DNA of 11,225 bases from an uncultured Prevotella sp. Lineage in GTDB: Bacteria > Bacteroidota > Bacteroidia > Bacteroidales > Bacteroidaceae. The stretch's first letter is position 1; every line of letters starts with the position of its first letter. The stretch is taken from the NCBI GenBank assembly GCA_927910885.1, contig CAKMOD010000130.1, positions 1 through 11,225 of the forward strand. Reading direction: 5' to 3'. Below the pieces are notes generated by a model. The model saw nothing but the letters and a program-made list of their open reading frames with translations, did not search any database and had not been told where the DNA came from. A program made the translations under genes and the position numbers. Of the stretch, positions 1-8,175 are shown piece by piece.

Positions 1-129
1 ACAGAAGAAATGCTTACAATCCAACCCTATTCTCTCTTAAAAACACCATCATCACACAGCAAAAAAACGACAAAACGAAAGCAAATGACTTTCTAAACGA
101 AAGAAAAGGTATAAAAGTTGTTAAGCTCT

Positions 130-161
130 TTTGGAGTTCTCATCTATTTTATATACCTTTG
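130..161 (+). promoter_or_regulatory. Bacteroidota-type promoter of the glp operon
   Basis: TTTG at 130-133 is followed after 20 bp by TACCTTTG at 154-161, matching the known Bacteroidota primary-sigma pattern of TTTG, 19-21 bp, TAnnTTTG. Transcription should start near 166-169, giving a leader of about 100 nt before glpA. It is the only full match I saw upstream of the operon, and none of the later glp gaps has a comparable site, so the five genes are probably transcribed from here. Confidence 0.75.
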
Positions 162-171
162 CTGCGCAAAG
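157..171. promoter_or_regulatory. Palindrome over the -7 element and start site of glpA (operator candidate)
   Basis: CTTTGC-TGC-GCAAAG is a perfect inverted repeat with 6-bp arms and a 3-bp centre. It shares 157-161 with the -7 element and reaches the expected transcription start. A dimeric protein bound here would block the promoter, so a glycerol-responsive repressor is one reading. Part of the match is forced by the CTTTG of the -7 motif, which weakens the case. Confidence 0.4.
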
Positions 172-268
172 AAATAAAGGCGTTTTGAACGTTAGATTGA
201 ACACTTAACCAAACTTTCGTTTCGAAACTTCGCGAACAACTTTTTGACAGATTAGAACTACCTATACA

Positions 269-1867
269 ATGAGCAGAGTATTAAACAAAGATTACGATGT
301 GATAATCATCGGTGGAGGTGTTACAGGCGCCGGCACTGCACGCGACTGTGCTATGCGTGGTCTGCGTGTGCTTCTTGTAGAGAAGTATGACTTCAGCAAT
401 GGTGCTACAGGGCGCAATCATGGTCTGCTCCATAGTGGAGCACGCTATGCAGTGACCGACCCAGAGTCAGCCTCTGAGTGTATCAAGGAGAACATGATAC
501 TCCGTCGGATTGCTCATCACTGCGTAGAAGCAACTGATGGTCTGTTTATTACGCTGCCAGAAGACGACATACAATACCAGAAAACATTCGTAGAGTCCTG
601 CCAGGAAGCAGGCATAAGTGCTTGTATTATTTCACCTGAAGAGGCACGTCGCATAGAGCCATCAGTCAATCCCGATTTGATTGGCGCTGTGCGAGTGCCA
701 GATGCTTCCGTTGATCCATTCCACCTAACGACAGCTAACATTCTTGATGCACGTCGCCATGGAGCTGAGATTCTAACCTATCAGCAGGTGGTAGGACTCA
801 TTTTAAGTAATGGTCGTGTGGAAGGCGTTCGCCTCCGCAATAATCATACAGGTGAAGAGAAAGAAGTTCACTGTCGTATCGTTATCAATGCAGCTGGCAT
901 CTGGGGGCATGATATTGTCAAGATGGCAGGTGTAAGGGTGAATATGTTCCCTGCAAAAGGTACGCTTCTTATCTTTGGTCATCGTGTTAACAACATGGTT
1001 ATCAATCGTTGTCGTAAGCCTGCTAATGCCGACATTCTCGTCCCAGACGACGCTGTATGTGTCATCGGAACAACGAGTGACCGTGTGTCATACGACACAA
1101 TAGACAATTTGAAGATTACACAAGAAGAGGTTGATGTGTTGATAAAGGAGGGTGAAAAACTTGCTCCGAGCCTTGCAACGACTCGTATCCTTCGTGCTTA
1201 CGCTGGTGTTCGACCACTTGTTGCAGCTGACAACGACCCAACGGGACGTAGCATCAGCCGTGGTATCATCTGCTTGGATCATGAAACAAGAGATGGATTA
1301 GCAGGGCTGATTACGATTACAGGTGGTAAGATGATGACCTACCGACTCATGGCTGAAGTAGCAACTGACCTCGCTTGCAAGAAATTAGGTATAGAAGCTG
1401 TTTGCCAAACTGCCAATCACTCGTTGCCTGGAAGCGAAGGGCAAGACACTGATAACAAGCATCATACCTATTCAACTACCCACTATGCGGCTAAAGATAG
1501 ACAAGGTTATCGTGTGCAGGAAATACCCGATCAGAGTGCAGAAGACCGCTCCTTGGTTTGTGAATGTGAGGAAGTGAGTGTCGGTGAAGTAAAATATGCA
1601 ATGGAGCAGTTGCACGTTCATGACCTTCTCAACCTGCGTCGCCGTACCCGAGTGGGTATGGGAACCTGCCAAGGAGAACTCTGTGCTTGTCGAGCAGCTG
1701 GTGTTATGTGTGACGTTAGGGATGAGGCTGAAAAGACATTAACCGACCTTCACGACTTTATCAATGAACGTTGGAAAGGAATGAAGCCAGTTGCTTGGGG
1801 CAGTACGCTCGACGAAGCACAGCTTACAGCAGCTATCTATCAAGGCTTGTTAGGGCTGGGCAACTGA
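269..1867 (+). CDS. glpA: Anaerobic glycerol-3-phosphate dehydrogenase, large subunit A
   Basis: GlpA (532 aa) is the FAD-containing catalytic subunit that oxidises sn-glycerol 3-phosphate to dihydroxyacetone phosphate. The N-terminus carries the Rossmann motif DVIIIGGGVTGAG (residues 10-22), with the acidic end of the fold at E39. The DAO-type dehydrogenase body runs to about 370, including GARY (57-60), NAAGIW (207-212) and GVRPL (313-317). The C-terminus is a BFD-like [2Fe-2S] domain with C431-x-C433 and C467-x4-C472. This domain separates GlpA from the aerobic, single-subunit GlpD. Length is close to that of the E. coli protein (about 540 aa). The ATG at 269 sits ten residues before the FAD motif, as in the family. 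It is first in the operon, with glpB 116 bp later. There is no clear Shine-Dalgarno; the leader is AT-rich. Confidence 0.95.
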   Translation: MSRVLNKDYDVIIIGGGVTGAGTARDCAMRGLRVLLVEKYDFSNGATGRNHGLLHSGARYAVTDPESASECIKENMILRRIAHHCVEATDGLFITLPEDDIQYQKTFVESCQEAGISACIISPEEARRIEPSVNPDLIGAVRVPDASVDPFHLTTANILDARRHGAEILTYQQVVGLILSNGRVEGVRLRNNHTGEEKEVHCRIVINAAGIWGHDIVKMAGVRVNMFPAKGTLLIFGHRVNNMVINRCRKPANADILVPDDAVCVIGTTSDRVSYDTIDNLKITQEEVDVLIKEGEKLAPSLATTRILRAYAGVRPLVAADNDPTGRSISRGIICLDHETRDGLAGLITITGGKMMTYRLMAEVATDLACKKLGIEAVCQTANHSLPGSEGQDTDNKHHTYSTTHYAAKDRQGYRVQEIPDQSAEDRSLVCECEEVSVGEVKYAMEQLHVHDLLNLRRRTRVGMGTCQGELCACRAAGVMCDVRDEAEKTLTDLHDFINERWKGMKPVAWGSTLDEAQLTAAIYQGLLGLGN

Positions 1868-1983
1868 TAAAAGACATTTGACAGAGGGAGAAGTTCTTAC
1901 CAGTCTAAATCATATAGACGTATAAATGGCTCTATAAAGACCGAAGATTTCAAACAATCTATCACAATCAAAGACAATCGATA

Positions 1984-3234
1984 ATGAGATACGAAACTAT
2001 TATAATAGGTGGTGGGCTCAGCGGACTCACTGCTGGTATCACACTGGCAAGCGCAGGCAAACGTGTTTGCATCGTGTCAGCAGGACAGAATAGTCTGCAC
2101 TTTAATTCAGGTTCGTTCGACTTACTGGGCTATGATAACAATGGAGAGCTGGTTGAACGTCCGTTGGAAGCAATTGCAATGCTAAACGACCAGCATCCTT
2201 ACAAGAAGATTGGAGCAGAGAGAATCGCTCTCCTTGCTAATAAGGCAAAGGCTTTATTGAATGAAGCTGGCGTAAAAACGACTGGCGATAGCACACAGAA
2301 TCATTATCGTTTCACCCCATTAGGTACAACAATACCTACATGGTTGACAACGGAAGGATATGCTGTGAGCCAGCAGAAAGACTCCCTCCCTTGGAAAAGT
2401 GTAGAACTCTTAAACATCCAAGGTTTCTTAGATTTACCCACAGCCTTCATCGCTGCGAACCTTAAGAAAAGTGGAGTGACTTGTCAGGTGAAGTCTTTTA
2501 CAACTGAAGAGTTGAGCCATGTGAGGAAAAGTCCTACTGAGATGCGTGCTACTAACATCGCAAAAGTACTGTCAGACAAGGTTGCTTTGCGCAAAGTTGC
2601 CGATCGTATCAATGCTATCAGTGGAGATGCAGAAGTGCTCTTATTACCTGCTGTCTTAGGTTTCAGCGACAACGAGAGTCTCAACGAATTAAAAGCAATG
2701 GTCAAGAAACCTATTGAGTTTCTCGCAACTCTCCCTCCATCAGTATCGGGTGTACGCACAACTCACCTCTTGAAACAACTCTTCACTCGTTTAGGTGGAA
2801 CGATATTGGTGGGCGATACAGCAAATAGTGGTATCTTTGAGGGCGACCGTCTCATCTCTATTACAACCGAAAACCTCCCTAATGAGCCCCTTTATGCAGA
2901 CGAGTTCATCCTCGCTTCGGGTTCATTCATGAGTCACGGACTACAGAGTAATTATCAACATGTATTCGAACCCGTGTTCAATCTTAATGTTGATGCTACT
3001 GAAGCACGAAGCGAATGGACAAAGGATGATGCGTTCAGTGCACAACCTTACATGGAATTCGGTGTACAAACAGACAAAGAATTCCACGCTATAAAAGACG
3101 AAAAGACCATCAGTAACCTCTTTGTTATCGGTTCCCTATTGAGCGGACATAATAACATTAAACTCGCTGATGGTATAGGTGTTTCACTCTTGACTGCCCT
3201 TCAGGTAGCCGAAACAATAAAAGAAAGGAAATAA
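1984..3234 (+). CDS. glpB: Anaerobic glycerol-3-phosphate dehydrogenase, subunit B
   Basis: GlpB (416 aa, usual family length) is the flavoprotein partner of GlpA; in E. coli GlpAB is the soluble active dimer that GlpC tethers to the membrane, with GlpB thought to carry FMN. The sequence opens with a dinucleotide fold, TIIIGGGLSGLTAG (residues 5-18), and ends with a second flavin-site segment, FVIGSLLSGHN followed by ADGIGVSLLTALQVAE, typical of GlpB. The middle is more divergent. It lies between glpA and glpC and ends 4 bp before glpC, so coupled translation with glpC is likely. The preceding 116-bp gap has no convincing promoter. Assignment rests on the flavin motifs, the length and the A-B-C order. 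Confidence 0.9.
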   Translation: MRYETIIIGGGLSGLTAGITLASAGKRVCIVSAGQNSLHFNSGSFDLLGYDNNGELVERPLEAIAMLNDQHPYKKIGAERIALLANKAKALLNEAGVKTTGDSTQNHYRFTPLGTTIPTWLTTEGYAVSQQKDSLPWKSVELLNIQGFLDLPTAFIAANLKKSGVTCQVKSFTTEELSHVRKSPTEMRATNIAKVLSDKVALRKVADRINAISGDAEVLLLPAVLGFSDNESLNELKAMVKKPIEFLATLPPSVSGVRTTHLLKQLFTRLGGTILVGDTANSGIFEGDRLISITTENLPNEPLYADEFILASGSFMSHGLQSNYQHVFEPVFNLNVDATEARSEWTKDDAFSAQPYMEFGVQTDKEFHAIKDEKTISNLFVIGSLLSGHNNIKLADGIGVSLLTALQVAETIKERK

Positions 3235-3238
3235 GGTC

Positions 3239-4495
3239 ATGCCAGAAGGAATACAACTAAAGAATATCAGCGGTAATAACTTGGAACAATGTTTGAAGTG
3301 TTCTATCTGTACTGCCTACTGCCCAGTGTCTGCTGTGGAGCCAGAATATCCTGGACCAAAGCATTCAGGACCAGACTTGGAACGCTACCGCCTCAAGGAT
3401 AAGAAGTTCTTTGACGATGCGTTGAAGATGTGTCTGAACTGTAAACGTTGTGAAGTTGCCTGTCCTTCAGGTGTTCGCATTGCTGACATCATTCAGGCTT
3501 CACGCATCAAATACAGTACACACGGCCCTATCCTCCGTGATAGAATGTTGGCAAATACAGACTTTGTGGGTACAATGGCGAACTTTGTTGCACCTATAGT
3601 GAATACCACTTTGGGCTTGAAACCAGTCAAAGCAGTACTCCACAGCGTGATGGGTGTTGACAAACATCGTAGTTTCCCAGCCTATAGCAGCCAGAAGTTT
3701 GAGACATGGTTCAAACGTAATGCAGCCAAAGAGCAAGACAAGTATAAGAAACATGTAAGCTACTTCCACGGCTGTTACGTCAATTATAACTTCCCACAGT
3801 TGGGCAAAGACCTCGTAAAGATTATGAATGCGGTCGGTTATGGTGTCCATTTGTTGGAGAAGGAGAAATGTTGCGGTGTCGCATTGATTGCTAACGGACT
3901 CAGTAATCAGGCACGCAGGCAGGGAGAAGTGAACATCAACTCCGTCCGTCAGGCAGCAAAGGAAAGCCGAATAGTCCTCACAACAAGCTCTACGTGCACC
4001 TTTACCATGCGTGACGAATATGAGCACCTGCTTGATATAAAGGTCGATGATGTCAAAGAGAACATCACACTTGCTACCCGCTTCCTCTATCGTATGATAG
4101 AAAATGGCGATATAAAACTTGCCTTCCGCAAGGATTTCAAGATGCATGCAGCCTACCATTCAGCCTGCCACATGGAAAAGATGGGCTGGGTTATCTATAG
4201 TACAGAGCTACTGAAGATGATTCCAGGACTACAGCTTACAATGCTCGACTCCCAATGTTGCGGTATTGCCGGTACTTACGGATTCAAAAAAGAGAACTAT
4301 GAACGCTCGCAGCAGATTGGTTCTGGCGTCTTCAAACAGATAAAAGAAGTAAACCCAGACTACGTTACTACCGACTGTGAAACCTGTAAATGGCAGATTG
4401 AAATGTCAACAGGATATGACGTAAAGAACCCTATCTCTATCCTTGCCGAAGCCTTGGATGTTGAGGAAACAAGGAAGTTAAATGGCATAGAATAG
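3239..4495 (+). CDS. glpC: Anaerobic glycerol-3-phosphate dehydrogenase, iron-sulfur/membrane-anchor subunit C
   Basis: GlpC (418 aa) passes electrons from GlpAB to the quinone pool and holds the complex at the membrane. Two ferredoxin-type [4Fe-4S] motifs are complete: C18-x2-C21-x2-C24-x3-C28-P and C65-x2-C68-x2-C71-x3-C75-P. Two CCG domains follow, as in heterodisulfide-reductase-like proteins: C179 with C211-C212-G213, and C310 with C340-C341-G342, plus C380-x2-C383. There is no obvious transmembrane helix, as usual for GlpC, where attachment is thought to be peripheral or amphipathic. The start is well supported: AAAGGAA at 3224-3230 lies 8 nt before the ATG, one of the few clear ribosome binding sites here, and it is inside the end of glpB. 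Cluster cysteines are all present, so the protein should be functional. Confidence 0.94.
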   Translation: MPEGIQLKNISGNNLEQCLKCSICTAYCPVSAVEPEYPGPKHSGPDLERYRLKDKKFFDDALKMCLNCKRCEVACPSGVRIADIIQASRIKYSTHGPILRDRMLANTDFVGTMANFVAPIVNTTLGLKPVKAVLHSVMGVDKHRSFPAYSSQKFETWFKRNAAKEQDKYKKHVSYFHGCYVNYNFPQLGKDLVKIMNAVGYGVHLLEKEKCCGVALIANGLSNQARRQGEVNINSVRQAAKESRIVLTTSSTCTFTMRDEYEHLLDIKVDDVKENITLATRFLYRMIENGDIKLAFRKDFKMHAAYHSACHMEKMGWVIYSTELLKMIPGLQLTMLDSQCCGIAGTYGFKKENYERSQQIGSGVFKQIKEVNPDYVTTDCETCKWQIEMSTGYDVKNPISILAEALDVEETRKLNGIE

Positions 4496-4560
4496 GCAGA
4501 TTCTACTAATAACAACGATAAAATAAAAACAAAATAACAACCTAACAAAATACAACCAGC

Positions 4561-6051
4561 ATGGAGAAGAAATTCATCTTAGCCCTCGATCAAGGAACAA
4601 CAAGTTCAAGAGCCATCGTCTTTGACCACAACGGACACATAAAGTCTGTAGCACAGAAAGAGTTTACACAGTACTTTCCACAACCGGGATGGGTAGAGCA
4701 TAACCCCAATGAAATATGGTCTTCGCAGGCTTCTGTCATCGCTGAGGCTATCTCTGCCATAGATATTAACGGCCTTGACATCGCAGATATTGGTATTACC
4801 AACCAGCGCGAAACTACGATTGTGTGGGATGTTGACACCGAAGAACCTATCTATAACGCCATTGTATGGCAAGATCGCCGCACTTCAGAGTTCTGTGATG
4901 AGCTGAAAGCACAAGGCTTGACGGACAAGATTCATGAGAAGACTGGTCTCATTATTGATGCTTATTTCAGCGGAACAAAGGTTAAGTGGATTCTTGATAA
5001 CGTACCAGGAGCACGCAAACGTGCGGAGATGGGCAAACTTCGCTTCGGTAATGTAGACTCATGGTTAGTATGGCGATTGACACGTGGAGAGGTACACGTA
5101 ACAGACGTTTCAAATGCTTCACGTACCATGCTCTTCAATATTCACGACCTAAAATGGGATGAAGAACTAATGAAACTACTTGACATTCCAATATCAATGA
5201 TGCCAGCAGTGAATTCAAGTTCAGAGGTTTATGGTCATACCAAGACTACTATCTTCGCCCATGAAGTACCTATCTCGGGTATTGCTGGTGACCAACAGGC
5301 AGCCCTTTTTGGTCAAATGTGTATCGAGCCAGGCTCTATCAAGAACACATACGGCACTGGTTGCTTCGTAATGTTGAACACCGGTAACAAGCCTGTTATG
5401 TCTAAGAACAACCTACTTACCACTATCGCGTGGAAGATTGGGGACCAAGTTGTTTACGCTTTGGAGGGTTCTATCTACGTAGGTGGCTCTGTTGTACAGT
5501 GGTTGCGTGATGGATTAGGCTTCATCACCTCATCATCAGAGATAGAAGACTTAGCCTCAACCGTACCAGACAGTGGTGGCGTTTATTTCGTTCCAGCCTT
5601 AACTGGTCTTGCAGCTCCCTACTGGGACCAGTATGCTCGTGGTACAATTATTGGCATAACACGTGGTACTACACGTGCACATATCGCCCGTGCATCCCTT
5701 GATGGTATTGCCTTCCAGACTTATGACATAGCACAAGCAATGGCAAAGGATATGAATGCCTCGCTTACAGAGCTAAAAGTCGATGGTGGTGCATCACGTA
5801 ATAACCTTTTAATGCAGTCTCAGGCAGACATTCTTGGTATAAAAGTTGTTCGTCCACGTATCACCGAAACCACCGCTTTAGGTGCTGCTTACCTTGCTGG
5901 TTTGGCTGTTGGTTTCTGGAAGAATACCGACGAGATTAAGAACCAATGGCAGATAGAACATTGCTTTGAACCTATTGCTGACAGCGAAACTGTTGAAGCG
6001 GCAAAAGCAGGTTGGGCCAATGCAATAGGTAGAACACTGACCAACAGATAA
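4561..6051 (+). CDS. glpK: Glycerol kinase
   Basis: GlpK (496 aa, typical length) phosphorylates glycerol with ATP to sn-glycerol 3-phosphate, trapping it in the cytoplasm for GlpABC. It is a two-domain FGGY kinase. Visible motifs in order are LDQGTTSSR (9-17, phosphate binding), GWVEHNP (43-49), NQRE (81-84) and VWQDRR (102-107) in the glycerol site, GDQQAALFGQ (243-252) with the likely catalytic base D244, and DGGASRNN (408-415) for nucleotide binding. The stretch before GDQQ reads GHTKTTIFAHEVPISG and lacks the histidine that HPr phosphorylates in many Firmicute kinases, so PTS control of that kind is not expected. The 65-bp gap after glpC is very A-rich and has no clear promoter or terminator, consistent with one transcript. 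Confidence 0.97.
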   Translation: MEKKFILALDQGTTSSRAIVFDHNGHIKSVAQKEFTQYFPQPGWVEHNPNEIWSSQASVIAEAISAIDINGLDIADIGITNQRETTIVWDVDTEEPIYNAIVWQDRRTSEFCDELKAQGLTDKIHEKTGLIIDAYFSGTKVKWILDNVPGARKRAEMGKLRFGNVDSWLVWRLTRGEVHVTDVSNASRTMLFNIHDLKWDEELMKLLDIPISMMPAVNSSSEVYGHTKTTIFAHEVPISGIAGDQQAALFGQMCIEPGSIKNTYGTGCFVMLNTGNKPVMSKNNLLTTIAWKIGDQVVYALEGSIYVGGSVVQWLRDGLGFITSSSEIEDLASTVPDSGGVYFVPALTGLAAPYWDQYARGTIIGITRGTTRAHIARASLDGIAFQTYDIAQAMAKDMNASLTELKVDGGASRNNLLMQSQADILGIKVVRPRITETTALGAAYLAGLAVGFWKNTDEIKNQWQIEHCFEPIADSETVEAAKAGWANAIGRTLTNR

Positions 6052-6087
6052 GACCTAACATACAATAACAACCATAATACAATCCTT

Positions 6088-6834
6088 ATGGAATATTCAA
6101 TGACTACACAGTTCTTCATGGAACTATTAGGAACACTGATTCTGGTACTTTTCGGAGATGGTGTATGTGCTTGTGTAACGCTGAACAAGAGTAAAGGTCA
6201 GAACTCAGGATGGATTGTTATCACCATTGCTTGGGGTCTTGCAGTATGTATGGGTGTACTGGTTGCAGGTCCTTATACTGGTGCTCACCTCAACCCAGCA
6301 GTATCAGCAGGCTTAGCTGCAGCAGGTATGTTCCCATGGAGTTCAGTACCAATCTATGCCGCAGGACAAATGACTGGTGGTCTCTTGGGTGCTATCCTTG
6401 TATGGATATTCTACAAAGACCACTACGATGCGACCGACAATGAAGCAGCGAAGTTGGGTACTTTCTGCACCGCTCCTGCCATCCGCAACTATGGATTGAA
6501 CTTCCTTTGTGAGGTGATTGCGACCTTAGTACTTGTCTTCATCATCATCTGTTTCAGTTCAAAAGGGAACTGCAGCGACCCCGAAAACTTTAAGTTTGGT
6601 CTTGCAGCCTTGGGTCCAATCCCTGTCACACTACTGATTATTGCACTCGGAATGTCACTCGGTGGTACTACGGGTTACGCTATGAATCCAGCCCGTGACC
6701 TATCGCCACGTATAGCCCATGCCCTTTGTATGAAAGGTGACAACGACTGGGCATACGCATGGGTACCAGTTCTTGGCCCGATGGTTGGCGGTATTATTGC
6801 AGGACTCTGTGGTGCTGCCCTCCTCCAATTATAA
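6088..6834 (+). CDS. glpF: Glycerol uptake facilitator (aquaglyceroporin)
   Basis: GlpF (248 aa) is an inner-membrane MIP channel that lets glycerol diffuse into the cell. Both pore loops are intact: HLNPAV with NPA at 69-71, and MNPARD with NPA at 200-202. The aspartate after the filter arginine (R203-D204) marks the glycerol-conducting subgroup rather than water-only aquaporins. About six hydrophobic helices can be seen, near residues 7-30, 42-60, 83-107, 137-156, 175-192 and 225-246, with the two half-helices at the NPA loops. The ATG at 6088 is used; an alternative ATG four codons later would remove MEYS without touching the first helix. It follows glpK by 36 bp, pairing the channel with the kinase as in many bacteria. 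Confidence 0.95.
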   Translation: MEYSMTTQFFMELLGTLILVLFGDGVCACVTLNKSKGQNSGWIVITIAWGLAVCMGVLVAGPYTGAHLNPAVSAGLAAAGMFPWSSVPIYAAGQMTGGLLGAILVWIFYKDHYDATDNEAAKLGTFCTAPAIRNYGLNFLCEVIATLVLVFIIICFSSKGNCSDPENFKFGLAALGPIPVTLLIIALGMSLGGTTGYAMNPARDLSPRIAHALCMKGDNDWAYAWVPVLGPMVGGIIAGLCGAALLQL

Positions 6835-6880
6835 TCCACTTGTCTATAAAAATTTATCAATAGCTAAAAACAATACTATT

Positions 6881-7108
6881 ATGAAGAATTTTAAAAGAAC
6901 CCTACAACTCGTGGCTGTGTTCCTTTTCATTGGTGCAATGCAGCTTTCAGCACAGACCTACAAGTATCAGAAAACACTTCAGTAGGTCTGAATCACAGAG
7001 TACACACGCGATGTTATCGAGGGCAACTATAACTGGGCATGTGACGAATACAACGTAAAACAGAACGCTGCTACTGATGTTTCTACACCAGCCGTTGTTA
7101 CCTATTAA
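6881..7108 (+). pseudogene. Broken gene for a small secreted protein, two in-frame stops
   Basis: An ATG at 6881, 46 bp after glpF, opens a reading frame with a clear signal peptide: MKNFKR, a hydrophobic run LVAVFLFIGAM, then QLSAQ with probable cleavage after the A or Q. After 34 residues it meets TAG (6983-6985) and, one codon later, TGA (6989-6991). The same frame then stays open for 38 codons to TAA at 7106-7108, and that stretch reads like real protein (ITEYTRDVIEGNYNW near its start). Both stops become sense codons by reversing one C-to-T change each (CAG and CGA), so nonsense mutation of a roughly 75-aa gene is the simple explanation. I do not recognise the family. It would be the last gene of the glp operon, before the terminator. 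A functional 34-aa exported peptide is possible but less likely. The original gene may have been longer. Confidence 0.55.
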
Positions 7109-7194
7109 GATATAAGTCACTCGATATAGCTGTAATTTAATTTTAGTTTACAGGTTCTATCATTTAATTCACAAGATTGTTTTAAGGATGACAA
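7109..7194. other. AT-rich spacer, no gene seen
   Basis: This non-coding stretch lies between the end of the broken frame and the glp terminator. A tiny frame from the ATG at 7188 runs through the terminator hairpin and is not credible as a gene. No promoter match was seen. Confidence 0.5.
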
Positions 7195-7240
7195 TGAACC
7201 CCAGCCACTGTGAAAGTAGCTGGGGTTTACTCTTTTTATT
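7195..7240 (+). terminator. Rho-independent terminator of the glp operon
   Basis: AACCCCAGC (7197-7205) pairs perfectly with GCTGGGGTT (7219-7227). Inside it, ACT (7207-7209) pairs with AGT (7215-7217) across one C/A mismatch, leaving a 5-nt loop. A T-rich tail with five consecutive T (TCTTTTTATT) follows at 7231-7240. The tail is on the + strand only: read from the - strand the hairpin is followed by TTCATTGTC, so it is a weak stop for oxyR. It ends transcription from glp before the convergent oxyR gene. Confidence 0.88.
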
Positions 7241-7272
7241 CCTATTACTTCCCAAAGGGAAAGTGTTAAGGT

Positions 7273-8175
7273 TTAGCTTTGAAAGTCATCTGGTAAGGAC
7301 TCTTTAATCCTCTCTGCAAGCATACGCAACAACGTATGACGAATGAAGTTAGGCGATGTCATCAGTATTATCTCACGAGAAGGCACTGGATGAGCGAAAG
7401 GACGTACCAAACGATGCTGCTCCTTCGTGAGCTGCGAGAGGGCAAGTTGAGGAATAAAGGTAACTCCTTTGCCATGTTCTACTACACGCATAAAGGTTTC
7501 TATACTTCCTAAGTTATAACTCTTCTTGCTTAAAGCAGCCGACTTTAGCTGGCAGAACTTCACCAACTGATCACGGAAACAATGTCCTTCGTCCAGCAGC
7601 CACAAGTACTCTCCCGACAAGTCAGCAGGACGAATAAACTCCTTCTCAAACAATGGGTCGCCTTCTGCTACATAACCGAAGAACTGTTCACGATAAAGCG
7701 GTGTACACGACATCTCCTCCAGTCCATCGACACGTGCTAAGATTCCCGCATCAATATCACCCCGACGGAGTGCCCTGCGCATCTCTTCGGTCTTCATCTC
7801 CGTTATCCTCACATCCATCTCAGGATGTTCATTCATCAACTGTGGGAAGAAGCGCGGAATAAGATAAGGTGCAATTGTCGGTAGCACACCCACCTCAAAG
7901 GTACCCGTAAGTACCTGCCGTTCCTCGTCAATAACTTGCTTGAGTTTCTTTGCACGATTAAGCACCTTCCAAGCCTCCTCAATTACCTTCATACCCGCTT
8001 GTGTAGGCTGTATCGGTTGACGCTTACGGTCAAAGATTTTCACACCTAATTCGTCTTCTAACTTTTGAATCATCGAACTAAGTGTAGGCTGTGTGACGTT
8101 GCAATCATCGGCTGCCTTTGCAAAATGTTTGAGCCGATAAACTGCCATTACATATTCTAATTGTTGTAGTGTCAT
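7273..8175 (-). CDS. oxyR: Peroxide-sensing LysR-family regulator OxyR
   Basis: OxyR (300 aa, usual about 305) senses hydrogen peroxide through a reversible disulfide and then activates antioxidant genes. The N-terminal winged helix-turn-helix covers about residues 1-60, with the recognition part around AADDCNVTQPTLSSMIQKLE. The effector domain follows from about 90. The redox pair is present as GHCFRDQLVKFC, with C199 and C208 at the same numbers as in E. coli OxyR, and this motif separates it from other LysR regulators. C25 and C157 are further cysteines with no assigned role. The ATG at 8175 begins MTLQQLEYV, the standard LysR start. The gene is divergent from ahpC, its expected target, and converges on the glp operon. 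No clear promoter was seen for it. Confidence 0.93.
   Translation of the reverse strand: MTLQQLEYVMAVYRLKHFAKAADDCNVTQPTLSSMIQKLEDELGVKIFDRKRQPIQPTQAGMKVIEEAWKVLNRAKKLKQVIDEERQVLTGTFEVGVLPTIAPYLIPRFFPQLMNEHPEMDVRITEMKTEEMRRALRRGDIDAGILARVDGLEEMSCTPLYREQFFGYVAEGDPLFEKEFIRPADLSGEYLWLLDEGHCFRDQLVKFCQLKSAALSKKSYNLGSIETFMRVVEHGKGVTFIPQLALSQLTKEQHRLVRPFAHPVPSREIILMTSPNFIRHTLLRMLAERIKESLPDDFQS

Larger units (their letters stand above)
73..222. repeat. Three copies of AAACGAAAG around the glpA promoter
   Basis: The 9-mer AAACGAAAG occurs at 73-81 and again at 95-103, exactly 22 bp apart (about two helical turns), both upstream of the glpA promoter. A third copy lies in the opposite orientation at 214-222 (CTTTCGTTT) in the untranslated leader, where it runs into the perfect palindrome GTTTCGAAAC at 219-228. 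Spacing and placement suit binding sites for a regulator, with the two direct copies upstream of the -33 element. The leader is A-rich, so chance recurrence is possible. The binding protein is unknown. Confidence 0.45.

Noticed and set aside
1878..1883. TTGACA between glpA and glpB, resembling a sigma-70 -35 element
   Set aside because: No matching -10 element follows and Bacteroidota promoters do not use this pattern.
1903..1919. GTCTA/TAGAC small hairpin between glpA and glpB
   Set aside because: Only a 5-bp AT-rich stem with no T-tract; expected by chance.
3500..4159. 219-residue open frame on the - strand opposite glpC
   Set aside because: It lies wholly antisense to a well-supported GlpC, has no recognisable domain, and reflects the codon pattern of glpC.
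6737..6880. Upstream extension of the small secreted frame into glpF
   Set aside because: The extension overlaps the end of glpF in another frame. The ATG at 6881 directly precedes the signal peptide and is the natural start.
7188..7290. Tiny + strand frame starting at the ATG at 7188
   Set aside because: It reads through the terminator hairpin and into the end of oxyR, with no family features.
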